Shown one piece after another: positions 1 through 10,830 of a stretch of 64,000 nt of DNA. Where the stretch lies: contig OX442425.1 of NCBI GenBank assembly GCA_949361645.1, forward strand, positions 6,017,622-6,081,621. The letters are read 5' to 3'. Positions within the stretch are counted from its first letter, which is position 1. Every line of letters starts with the position of its first letter. The notes beneath the pieces were generated by a model. That model had not been told where the DNA came from. It did not search any database and saw nothing but the letters and a program-made list of their open reading frames with translations. Made by a program: the position numbers and the translations under genes. Source of the DNA: Spongilla lacustris. Lineage: Eukaryota > Porifera > Demospongiae > Spongillida > Spongillidae.

Positions 1-2870
1 GCAAGGTTATGTGACAGTCTGGAACTTTGGACGACAAACAGGTTAGAACTTTCACATTTTTAGTGGCATTCGTTAATTTACCTGCATCATCAAATCTCAT
101 ACACATGTGCAGGGAAGGGGGCCGGGCTAGCCAATACCATCTCCAACAAGCTGGAGTGCAGCTGTTTTCCACCATTGCAACTACTATGGTACTTGTTTTT
201 AAAGCTGTTAGTTTGCAACTGTCACTGTGCCCCACCTACAGGTTCAGTTTGCTGGCTTACACAAGAACAGGATGTTGTTCCCTTATTAGCTAATTTCAGG
301 TAAGACAGTCTAAACCAATGCACACAGTGAATAAGATTAGGGTTGAAAGGCCCTCCCCCCACCTGGTACCAAAAGTTTACTCAACTGCCCTCTAATTGGT
401 GGATGAATATGCCTTATTTTCTCCATGTTTGAGGTGTGACTTTTCTCTATGAGCGAGCAGCTACTGTACATTGAAAAGTTGGACATTAGGCCTCCGCCCG
501 TGATGAAATTAACTACCTGGTTACCTACTAATTATCGACCTGGCAACCACGTGTGAATGGAATTCGCTTTGCTACTAGTCTTTGGTTGTAGTGATGCTCA
601 TAACTAACGAACGGATGGATAGTGTAATCTCTCCTGATGAGAACAGTGCAAGTCCTGTCTTGGCAGCACTCTCCTACGCAACACTGTAATTGCGGAAGCT
701 ACCATACCCGTGTCGAATAGGGTACGAACACGAGGCTTGTTTGCACCAACTGCCACAGAGATGTGAAAATCCCTTATACTCGGTATAGTGGACAGATGGG
801 TGTATAAATGTATAGCGTGTTCTAAGATGGACGCTTTTTCTGACGGCTATACTAAAGCCCTTGAATATGGCATTTTCCAAGATGGCGGTTACAGGTTAAA
901 ATAAACGGCCGAGTGTAAAGGTCGCTTTGATGGTGGTTTTCCGGCTTCCAGTGTAGGACAAACGCTTAAAAAGTGTTGTTGAACTATGCCTTTCAGCATT
1001 TGAACTTTGTCCTTGCATTTCATGCACCTAATATGTACTGGGTGGTGGACACTGTAATTTCAAATTGTCAACATGGACACTACTTGGCCAACATGTATCT
1101 ATATAGAAATCCACTGTGCACCATAGCATGCACTGCATTCTTGACTACAGACCCATGACCTCACCAACTGCTTTACTATACATAGTCACATATGGAAAGT
1201 CACTTTGAGCTTGCTTGACCATTGTACAGTAGTACTCTCAATTACTCTTGTATTACTGTATAATTGAGATTGGCATGTCCAAGTGAATTTTGCAAAGCAT
1301 GTGGCCATCTGGCTGTGCAGCAGCATACCATCTACAAGGACCACACCTTAAAGATGCATGATCTAGACATATGACAGACTCAAAATTCATCATCAAGGTA
1401 TACATTCACTGACCGCGTACTGTACATTTTAGCAAATACACTCTCAGCAAGCTAATAAGAAATCAAAAATTCCAGGCAGGCTGCCAGGAATCATGGTTCT
1501 AAAGACCTATGCTGAAGCCATTGCACCATGAAAATTTTATGACCTTTATGACCAACCAGCTATTAATTGAAGGGGGGAGCCATTATGCATACAGCCATGC
1601 ATGGCTACTGCAAAGGAGGCCAGGTACCGTGCAAGTGTACATGTACACTGGGTGCATATACCGGTTTTAATTGCACCCTACATGATCAGTGCTTATGGTT
1701 CCAAAGCGAAATAGAAGATTTTTTTATAAGCACAAGGTACAGACAGTTCCAGGATCGTCAAATCCTATATACTGCCATGCACGTAGTACTCGCGCGGATG
1801 ATTTATTGATGTCAACAGTTTTGCGAAGGTAACAACTTCTCACAGAAAAAGCGTCCAGAGAGAGACTATTCACATACTGCGAGAACTACACTTGGACGCT
1901 AGCGTGGTAAAAATTGGGGCTCTAGAATGTGGCAGTTGTGGCGTACTAGACGAGTGAATCGAACATAGTTTGTAACGATCCAAATAATGCGCAATCAATA
2001 TATACGTCGATCCATAGGGGTATAAAATGCGCTGGATTTTTTTATAAGGAGGAGATACCCTGGGAAACCTCGTGTTATAGTTTTTAGATTTTTGTCACCG
2101 TCTGGATGGGAATAAAAAATCGCCAAACAAATGGCAACTTTTGTGCATGTTTTGTGCCGATATACCGTAATGTTTACGATCATTCTCTAATTACAAACCT
2201 AATGTCCATTACGGAACGGCCGTGACCGCCGTCCGACATGTAGCTGTAACCATACAAGAAATTTGCCTGATTAGCCACACCCTCGTGAGGGTGTGGCTAC
2301 GTCAGACTAACGAGGCATGAAAGTCAGTCACAACTACGTGTAATGTCATTCGATACATGCATTCTCAAGTTCCGCGGCCATACATGAGTATATGCTGCCT
2401 GTACACATGTATCGTGGAATGTGTGCTTCCTTTTGAATATACATGTATAAATGAATGGTGACTTTATATTTATAAAAAAATACTCCCTTAAATAGAGAAA
2501 GTTAACGTTATAAATGTATAGGATTTGAAGGCAATGGTGGGATGGAAGCAAGGATCAACAGTGATACGAAACTGGTATGTCTGTACTACAAAAGTGTTAA
2601 ATGTTAAATTACACCAAGGATTTTTAATTATTACAACCTATAACTTGTATGTAGTGGGAATAGGTAAGGGGAGAGGTATTTTACAGGATAGGATTTTATG
2701 GTCATTTTAACATTCTCCCTTGTTAACGCACACGTATGTAGTTTACAGATGAATTAATAACAACCTCCCTAATCACATGCATTTGTTGATTATAAAGTAC
2801 AAAAGGTTACATGTAGTAGTAGATTCCAATGTTCTTCTCCCATATCTTACTACCAATCTTAAAATGTTAA
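1..2870. other. intergenic, no gene recognised
   Basis: Open frames here are all under about 90 codons, lack recognisable motifs and do not join through convincing splice sites. The only structure I see is a 28-base hairpin near 2.28 kb, annotated separately. Confidence 0.5.
2272..2299. repeat. perfect 13-bp-stem hairpin
   Basis: The left arm TAGCCACACCCTC is followed by GT and then its exact reverse complement. It looks like the core of a small inverted-repeat element, but I could not find longer terminal repeats around it. Confidence 0.6.
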
Positions 2871-2919
2871 AATCAGGGGATTTCAGGGGATGGGTGAGTA
2901 AGTAAGGTGTGCGGAGATA

Positions 2920-3160
2920 GGGGGGGGGGGGGGGGGAGGGGGGGTAAAGGTATTAGTAAAGGGAGGAAGAGGTATTGTATATTGGTGGGAGGAGGTAGTA
3001 TGTATTGGTAAGAGGAGGAGGTAGATATTGGTAAGGGGAGGAGGTAGATATTGGTAAGGGAAGGAGGTAGTAGGTATAGGCAAGGGGAGGGTAGTTGTAT
3101 AGGTATGTAGTAGGTATATGTAAGGGGGGGAGCAATAGGTAACTGTAAGGGGAGGGTAGT
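2920..3160. repeat. poly-G tract plus GT/GGA-rich minisatellite
   Basis: A run of about 17 G is followed by irregular repeats of GGAGGTAGATATTGGTAAGG type (about 27 bp). The proline-rich open frames read on the minus strand are by-products of this repeat. Confidence 0.75.
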
Positions 3161-3269
3161 TCTGTCCCTCACATTTCATCTGCTCTTAAGCAAAGGTGAT
3201 GCAAGTCTATACCACCCACTCATGATATACTATATCAGCCATTTAGAGGAGGAAGTACATGTCTATATT

Positions 3270-4450
3270 GCTGTTTCTATTGGGTGGGGCAGAGGAAGGA
3301 TACAACTCATGATCGGTGGTGTATTATTTGTCCAACTTGCTGCTCCAGAAAGACACCCATTCCAGCACCTTGCGCTCCAATGCAACTTGATCCAGTGGAA
3401 AGACCTCTTCAGACAGCTGCCATGGGTATATTAGGACCTTTGCCTGAGACAGAACAAAGAAACAAGTAATTGGAGACTATTTTACCAAGTGGTAGGAGGC
3501 TTACCCAATGCCAAATATGGAAGTCATGACAGTGGCTAGGTGAGTTTATGTGTTGTTTTGGTGTACCAGAGCAGCTCCACTCTGATCAAGGACGAAACTT
3601 TGGATCTGGTATCATAAAGGGTATCTGTGAGCTTCTGCAGGTTAGAAAAACCCAAACCACACCCTACCACCCTCAGTCAGATAGAATAATTGGACGATTC
3701 AATAGGACCTTACTGAATTTACTAAGTTTATCTGTCAGTGAGAATGAGCATGACCGGGATGTGAAACTGCAGTTTTATTGTTTGCTTATAGAACATAAGT
3801 CCATGAAACCACAGGTGAACATGTAACTCCATTTATAGCATGATGCTTGGAAGGGAGGCATGGATGCCAGAATGCTTACAAGAGTATATGAGATGAGGCA
3901 TGGAAAGAAATGCAGCACCAAAAGAATCTATATGATGAAAGGCAAAATGAGCGTCAGTGCTACCAGAAGGGTGATTTTGTATGGCTCCACTGTCCTGCTG
4001 TTCCAAGAGGCCATTCTCCTAAGTTTCACCGACCATGGCAGGGGCCATATGAGGTGGAAGAGGAGCTTTGGTGGTGCGGTGTATCGAATATGGAAGAACT
4101 GTTGATCTGAGCAACTTGCAGTTCATTTTAAAACAGACTTAAGCCATACATCCAACCAGCAATGGGTAATCCAAACGATGAAAACCTCATGATTGGTTCT
4201 GAACAAGAACAGAGGATACCAGGAGAAGAAAGATAAGTGCCTGTCAACAAAGAGGACTCCCTGGATGGAGAGATGTTCAGACCTGTTGTAACCTCTGAAC
4301 AGATGCCAGAAGCAAATGCATAGACACCTACTCCTCAAGAGCCACAGTGCTATTACCACAGACCATCAGCCTGATGTACCACAGCTGAGGTATTCAACAT
4401 GGGTACGGCGACCCCCTGACCAGTTATGATAACTGTATGGACACAGTCTG
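3270..4450 (+). pseudogene. decayed Ty3/gypsy integrase and C-terminal region
   Basis: Three frames together cover the gypsy integrase zinc-finger end, catalytic core and C-terminal part. They closely parallel the intact element at 23.8-30.1 kb (LHSDQGRNF versus LHTDQGRNF, YHPQSD, FNRTLLN, WLHCPAVPRG, then a terminal RRPPDQL-like tail near 4.4 kb). Frames change several times and stops interrupt, so it cannot make an integrase. Two of the three expected catalytic acidic residues are also replaced by glycine: MDILGPLP has become MGILGPLP, and the glutamate before RFNRTLLN has become G. The middle aspartate remains. No LTR was found beside it. I read it as an old, 5'-truncated member of the same gypsy family. 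Confidence 0.85.
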
Positions 4451-4639
4451 AGGAAAAGAGGAGCAGTGCGTTGTACCTTGTCTATTGCACACACTTATAT
4501 TGCACATGATGGCACCATGCGTCAATTTCTGAAATCATGATGAGAAGGTTCAGCTTCAAGATATGATGCCATCCTGTTGCCATGACACTCATCTGCCATC
4601 CAAAAACTGATACATATATATATATATATAATTATAATT

Positions 4640-4926
4640 GTTCTTCATCTAGTTTTCTTTCCATGTATTTGCTGCTGCCTCAACTGAATATGGCTATGTA
4701 GACCACAACAACCCAATTGCAATGGAAACTTGTATTGAAATATTAAACACATTAAAGCACTATTAACGTACGGTGACCCTGCTAGGCAAGTGGCTCTGAG
4801 CAGTGTGTACAATAAACACAAATGACAGTACCAACAAGACAGCAAATGTATTTAGTTTCCACAATAAAAATAAAAATAATACATAGCACTTCGTAGGCGT
4901 ATCGGCGTGCAAGCTACATGTACACG
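4640..4926. repeat. direct repeat, left copy of tRNA-flanking unit
   Basis: This is about 95 percent similar to 6630-6995, starting at CATGTATTTGCTGCTGCC and ending at GCTACATGTACACG. The right copy runs on through GGAAGAAGG plus an A-run into tRNA-Gly. The left copy is interrupted at its end by the palindrome and resumes at 6570 with the same GGAAGAAG plus A-run, then loses similarity where the tRNA should be. Confidence 0.85.
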
Positions 4927-6569
4927 TACAGTGGAGAACATGATAGTTGGACAAATAATTTTTTCTCATTAAGTTTTACTTTCGAATGGAGTATCTCAGT
5001 AGCCTTACATTTTTATTAAAATCTAATTGCACACATCTGTGCCTATACCACTTGGCCATATAAGCTTGAAAAAGAAATAAGTCACATGACTTCTAAGGCT
5101 CGTTAATTAATTATTTAGCGACCCCTCTCCAAAACAATTTGTTTGTCGAGTTTCTCCGCGCACATTGAACGGATCCCAACGAAATTGGGTGTGTAACTAA
5201 AGGACCTACGTACGCAAGTTTTCAGTCTTACGCATCTAACATCGGACTAAACCAACTGCCGTTATTCACAAAAAAGCGCCATTGTAGGGCCTAATTTGTT
5301 AAGATCGACGTTTTCCCATGCGCTTTTGATAGCTTGCAGGAATTTCAGGTTAAATCGTACGATGGACATTCTATCGATTTAGCTACGGTATGAGCTCATT
5401 GCGATAAAACTACCGTACAAAACATGTTTTGAAACATCAGTGGCTTGGTAGTGTCGCCATTTTGAATAATTTCGATTAATTATACTGTGAATATAATTTA
5501 AAACACTGCGTCGGTCCGGTTATTTCTGGTTATTCGAATGGCTGAGGGCGTTGCCTGTGTTGATGGAAATGGTTCTTTTGATAACCAAAACCGACGAAGC
5601 TGCGCCTACCGAGTACGAGTCGATCTTCAAGACAGGCTAGCAAGGCTGCTGTATCGACATGGACAGAGCTTAAAAAGCGACCGGATGTCTCCACGCCAAA
5701 ACTGGCGCGATTGTTGAAGCACTCAGACTCTGGGATATTCCAGGTACGTACCTGGAATTTCACAGACTCAGAGTGAATCAACGGGTACCGGTAGCCGCCA
5801 GTTGGGTTTCTTTGGGGACTTTTTAAGCTCTGTCCATGTCGATACAGCAGCCTTGCTAGCCTGTCTTGAAGATCGACTCGTACTCGGTAGGTGCAGCTTC
5901 GTCGGTTTTGGTTATCGAAAGAACCGTTTCCATCAACACAGGCAACGCCCTCAGCCATTCGAATAACCAGAAATAACCGGACCGACGCAGTGTTTTAAAT
6001 TATATTCACAGTATAATTAATCGAAATTATTCAAAATGGCGACACTACCAAGCCACTGATGTTTCAAAACATGTTTTGTACGGTAGTTTTATCGCAATGA
6101 GCTCATACCTTAGCTAAATCGATAGAATACCAATCGTACGATTTAACCTGAAATTCCTGCAAGCTATCAAAAGCGCATGGGAAAACGTCGATCTTAACAA
6201 ATTAGGCCCTACAATGGCGCCTTTTTGTGAATAACGGCACAACGGTTAGTCCGATGTTAGATGCGTAAGACTGAAAACTTGCGTACGTAGGTCCTTTAGT
6301 TACACACCCAATTTCGTTGGGATCCGTTCAATGTGCGCGGAGAAACTCGACAAACAAATTGTTTTGGAGAGGGGTCACTAAATAATTAATTAACGAGCCT
6401 TAGAAGTCATGTGACTTATTTCTTTTTCAAGCTTATATGGCCAAGTGGTATAGGCACAGATGTGTGCAATTAGATTTTAATAAAGATGTAAGGCTACTGA
6501 GATACTCCATTCGAAAGTAAAACTTAATGAGAAAAAAATTTTTGTCCAACTATCATGTTCTCCACTGTA
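4927..6569. mobile_element. 1.64 kb near-perfect palindrome (foldback/Tc1-mariner-like MITE) at TA
   Basis: The left arm from 4927 reads TACAGTGGAGAACATGATAG. The right arm ends at 6569 with its reverse complement, so the ends are TA-CAGTGGAG and CTCCACTG-TA. The symmetry axis lies between 5747 and 5748 inside CCAGGTACGTACCTGG, exactly midway between the ends. Similarity between arms is nearly perfect for the outer 700 bp and falls only in the inner 60 bp. There is essentially no loop and no transposase. A TA target duplication and CAGT start are typical of Tc1/mariner elements. The uninterrupted paralogous sequence at 6990-7003 supports insertion at TA. The 142-codon minus frame over the axis is an artefact of the inverted repeat. 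Confidence 0.85.
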
Positions 6570-6570
6570 G

Positions 6571-7020
6571 GAAGAAGAAAAAAAAAAAATTGCGTCCTAC
6601 CTTACCAGATCAAAAAGTGGGCCAGATATACATGTATTTGCTGCTGCCTCAACTGAATATGGCTACTTAGACCACAACAACCCAATTGCAATGGAAACTT
6701 GTATTGAAATATTAAACACATGAAAGCACTATTAACGTACGGTGACCCTGCTTGGCAAGTGGCTCTGAGCAGTGTGTATAATAAACACAAATGGCAGTAA
6801 ATTATAAAAAAAAAAAGAGGTGCGTATATTAAACCTCTGTATAGTAACAATTGTCGTGGCTCACTAATGTGGATATAACAATAACACTGCAACCAAGATG
6901 CACTCCACCAACAAGACAGCAAATGTATTTAGTTTCCACAATAAAAATACATTGCACTTCGTAGGCGTATCGGCGTGCAGGCTACATGTACATGTGGAAG
7001 AAGGAAAAAAAAAAAAAAGA
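6571..7020. repeat. remainder of left unit plus right copy of tRNA-flanking direct repeat
   Basis: 6571-6629 is the tail of the interrupted left unit (GAAGAAG, A-run, TTGCG). 6630-7003 repeats 4662-4930 with about 110 bp of extra sequence at 6803-6908 (A-rich start, then CACTAATGTGG-type sequence). It ends in GGAAGAAGG and 14 A immediately 3' of tRNA-Gly, which is on the minus strand. Confidence 0.8.
7005..7018 (-). terminator. RNA polymerase III T-run after tRNA-Gly
   Basis: Fourteen consecutive A on the plus strand are a T14 run starting 2 bases after the tRNA 3' end on the transcribed strand. That is far beyond the four T needed for pol III termination. Confidence 0.85.
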
Positions 7021-7092
7021 TGCGTTGGCCGGGAATCGAACCCGGATCTATTGCTTGGAAGGCAACAATGCTAACCATTATACCACCAACGC
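7021..7092 (-). tRNA. tRNA-Gly (anticodon UCC)
   Basis: The reverse complement begins GCGTTGG and ends CCAACGC-A, giving a perfect 7-bp acceptor stem. It carries an A-box-like TGGTATAATGG, a B box GGTTCGATTCC, and an anticodon loop CTTCCAA with TCC at 34-36. It is 72 nt with no intron, and CCA is not encoded, as expected for a eukaryotic nuclear gene. A T-run follows on the transcribed strand, so it is probably functional. Confidence 0.95.
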
Positions 7093-8440
7093 TCTTGCAT
7101 TCGAGAGTAGACATAAATGGTATGTGATTGCTAAGGCTTAATTAAATGGAATATTGACGTCAATATGTAATGTCTAAACCCGTTCGATGTGCACAATGGC
7201 ATCACATTTAGAGCGATGCTACGTTAACGCAAGCAATCATTATTGCCATATTGCCAATATTCAATCACTCGGATCGCCTACTATGACTATGGGCTATGGC
7301 CTGCAGCTTCAAAGAACAGAATAAATTGTCATGTGGGGTACAGATTAACTTTTATCAGCATACATTCAATTTTAGCAAAATAGATGTTACAGTATACTAA
7401 AAATGAATATATGTTAACTACACACGCGCACGTTCATGTAAGCATAAAGTTTCTACATGGAAGTTGAATTTTTTGTTTGCTTTTTCAGTTTCTAGAGCCA
7501 GCCAAGGTCTATTCTTCGGTTTGAAACGTTTATGTAAGTTTGTTACATATTGTTCCTATCGGTTTGACCGAGGCGATGGTTTGTACTATCACCCCCACGC
7601 CAGTATAGGGCAGGCACAGAATGACAAAAATCATCCTGGCTAAAATTTATCAGTTCTAGGATAAAGTTTTGCATATAGAATGTTTCGTGACTAATCAATC
7701 GTGACATTTCCTACACAGGAATCACTTAGAATTGTCGGCCCCTACGTGCTTATGGCGAAAAAGAGCTAGCGGCTTGTACTCATACATAACATACATCTGA
7801 TACATGTAATACATGCATTTAGTACTGATGTAATTATGGCCTACATTACATGAGGAAAAACCCAGTTAGTGCAATATAAGATATAAGTGTAGCATTCGTA
7901 AAAGAACAAAACGATTGCAAGGAGAGTAGCTTATAATTAATCGAATTATCAGTGAAACGTCCACAATCTAGGATGCCGTTTGGTCTGCAGAGCTGCATGG
8001 AGATTATATAGCAGCACGCATCATCTATGTTGAACGCAACCATTTCTGTATATGCAAGAAGTGGGGACATGCAGTTGTTAAAGCATTTACCTCAGGAAGT
8101 GAAAGGTGAATGTGAATGATGGCAGATGGCATATGCATGCCAATCATAATAATTATATACATGTGTCATGCACGGACTTAGTTAGGTCTTCTCTGACGAG
8201 CTCCGCAAGGCTTGCGCACCGAAAATAGCCGAAGTTATAGTCAATAGCTTATTTAATACATGATAACAGGCATCCTGGCATAGCATAGCATAGCCTTTAA
8301 ATACTACTACAAATATGAAATCAGTAGCACCAGGCCTAACTAGGGTTCAATTACAGACAATAGTGTTATGGGCTAGCTATACAAGCCATGTTCACTCTGA
8401 CGGATGTAGTATCTAATAAACACGTCCGATTTCCCGGGCT
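7093..8440. other. intergenic, no gene recognised
   Basis: There is no open frame above 75 codons, no clear repeat and no splice-linked exons. Confidence 0.5.
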
Positions 8441-9100
8441 CCGCTGAGTTCACAATCCCTCACAACATGTAATGGTACCGTGTTCTAATTGAAATATGGC
8501 TTAGGCATATGTCAGACGTGCTACTGCATGTGAATAGCATGAAAACAAATAAAATTGAATCCATTAAAAACAAAAACATGGCAAAATAAGGCTACAGCTC
8601 TGGTGTATGAATAGATTATTGCAACTATGAGGACGCATGCACATGCTAAGTACTTAGTAGTGCTTATAGACATACATGCATACACACATATATACACACA
8701 GGATATCAGTTATTTGTTCAATTACATTGTATATTGCACTCTCTAACATCACCAGTTCCCGCCAAGTCACCAGTTCCTACCAAGTCACCAGTTCCTGCCA
8801 TGTCCAAGTTATTTTGCTGAGAAAATAAATGTGGCAATCATCATTCGGCAGGTGGCGGTTCTCCCAGCACGAAAATCAAATAACATGCACAGACACTTCC
8901 ATTAACTGTCAGGTATGCACATTTATGTAAAAAATACGTCAGTTCAAGGCTTAATTAACTTTGTTTAATGCAAAAGCTGGTTAGGGTCCTTTTTATGTCA
9001 GACACATCCATTTTGATACACAAACCTATCATATAAATATATGTATAGCATGCATTCCTACTTGCCTCATAGGCTAAGGTTTCAAATGCCTGGAACAAAA
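8440..9100. repeat. segmental duplicate of 10.09-10.83 kb
   Basis: Collinear similarity runs from TTGAAATATGGCTTAG (partner TTGAATTGTGGCTTAG) through ATTTGTTCAATTACATTGTA, the CACCAGTTC repeats, CATCATTCGGCAGGTGG and AAGGTTTCAAATGCCTGGAA. The copy includes the last two exons of the small-GTPase gene in a shorter form. Confidence 0.8.
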
Positions 9101-9449
9101 CAGAAAAATAATTTCAACCGATAACTTTTCATACATTACTGCCACAGCAACCCCCCCCCCCCCCCCCCCCCCCCCCGCCACCCCCCAATAATGGTTATGC
9201 ATGCATCCATGGCACTGCTCCAGAACCTTTCCCCAGTGATAATAACAATGATACATTACTTACCAAGCCCTTTCGAATCTGTTCCATACTATCACGTCGA
9301 TCCTCTCTGCATTTAAATACTAGTGGGAGCTGGGATACTACATCTGCGTATATTCGATCCATTACCTTCGTTTTCCCAACACCGCTGCAACCAAGGTCAT
9401 TCACAAGTAGCTGTGCAGGTACTATTAGGTTTAATGTAGTACAGTGCAT
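8718..9449 (-). pseudogene. partial copy of the small-GTPase gene (internal exons lost)
   Basis: On the minus strand there is a first-exon-like segment (9264-9449) with the P-loop GCSGVGKT and a donor TTG|gtaagt. A short exon (9066-9089, AFETLAYE) follows TTTTGTTCCAG and has an apparent GC donor. A tail exon (8718-8816) follows TTTATTTTCTCAG and has GTGDL repeats. Only about 175 bp separates the first two pieces, so the exons that carry the DITN and NKCD motifs in the 10.4-17.4 kb gene are absent. The first-exon donor phase differs from that gene, and the tail ends ECNIQCN, because a 2-bp change has displaced the CaaX box. A dead copy is most likely; an odd short protein cannot be excluded. 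Confidence 0.6.
9151..9176. repeat. poly-C tract (26 C)
   Basis: It lies between two exon-like pieces of the partial GTPase copy. A longer tract (about 34 C) is at 9992-10025. Both belong to a window-wide set of G/C homopolymers. Confidence 0.95.
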
Positions 9450-9990
9450 CTCCAAAAATATAATAATAAAGAAGGAAATAAGGAATAAAAAATAAAACAA
9501 ATACACACGTGGTATAATTGATGCAGCCCTGGCAATAGACAGTGGTTGGTTGCCAGTTCTATCCCCCATTTTACTGAAGAATCTACTTGCAGAGAAGGTA
9601 TATTGATTGCTTCAGACACAGATGGCCCGTTCAAATGTATTTTCTTAGCAGATTTTCCTGACACTGCATGGAAACATTGATGCACGAGATATTAGGTGTC
9701 CGTTTGCATGCTGCTGGCAATCAGACATGCCGTGATGCAGGGACGTGAAGTGCTTCTGCTCCGAGGATTTCAGTGATACAAAAAATGCATATGCATATAT
9801 ATCCCGGCTGAGCCAAAAATGCAGGTTGTAGGAAATGTTTTAGTTTTTGGTAAAATTAGCAGTGCTGCTACGCTACTCTATTTGATTACAGGATCTGTTG
9901 AACACTTGTTGCAGTCCGTCATATCCTCTTTTTATAACTATTACGTAATTAACGTGTGATGAGCAAAGTATTTCGTTTAAAAAAGTTTGT

Positions 9991-10025
<35 letters not shown>

Positions 10026-10084
10026 AGGTTGATTTACCATGGGAAGGATGCTATATACTGACCAACAGCAAGGTCAAGTTACTG
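9450..10084. other. spacer with 34-base poly-C tract
   Basis: Nothing coding is supported. Poly-C at 9992-10025 is the only clear feature. The open frame that spans it is explained by the homopolymer. Confidence 0.5.
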
Positions 10085-10830
10085 CATGCTTATATAATGC
10101 ATAATTACCATGCAATAATTGAATTGTGGCTTAGCACTGATATGCCAGACACTGATGTTTTATTGCATGCTAATGGCATGGAAGCGAATAATTAAATGTT
10201 GAATCCCTCAAAACATGCATGGCAAAATTAGGCTATAGCTTTAGAGGTCATGGTGGATGAACAATCAGCAGGCTGTGCACAAGCAAACGAAGCAGATCTG
10301 CAGTTCTTAGGAAAAAAGAGCTTATGGGGCACAGCACGTATTTGCATGCTATTTGTTCAATTACATTGTATTGCACTCCCTAACACCACCAGTTCGTGCC
10401 TTGTCATCATCACCAGTTCGGGCCTTGTCAACATCACCAGTTCGGGCCTTGTCAACATCACCAATTCGTGCCTTGTCAACATCACCAGTATCACCAGTTC
10501 GTGCCATGTTTAAGTTATTTTGCTGGAAAACAAATGTGGCATCATCATTCGGCAGGTGGTTGTCCCAGCACACAAACCAAATTACAAGTGCAGAAGTACA
10601 CAATACCTTCATCCACTGTATGATATGCACATTTATGCATTCAAGGCTTAACTTTGTACAATACAAAAGCAAGCTAGGTTCATTATTATGTCAGCGATGA
10701 CCAGATCAATACATCCAATTTGATACACAAACCTACCAAAAATGTATATCAAATGCATGCATTCCTAGCTACCTCTTACCTTCAGCAGGACAGCAGTGAC
10801 TAAGGTTTCAAATGCCTGGAACAACAACAA
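10085..10830. repeat. segmental duplicate of 8.44-9.10 kb
   Basis: This is the partner of the 8.44-9.10 kb copy. It carries a longer minisatellite (24-bp units) where the other has 18-bp units. It contains the tail exon and the 36-bp exon of the GTPase gene. Confidence 0.8.

Noticed and set aside
5530..5958. 142-codon minus-strand frame over the palindrome axis
   Set aside because: The frame reads the same inverted repeat twice around the symmetry axis. It has no motif and is explained by the palindrome.
10353..10700. Plus-strand frames through the CACCAGTTCGGGCC repeat
   Set aside because: The minus strand has a splice acceptor, a consistent repeat frame and a CaaX end; the plus frames are shadows.
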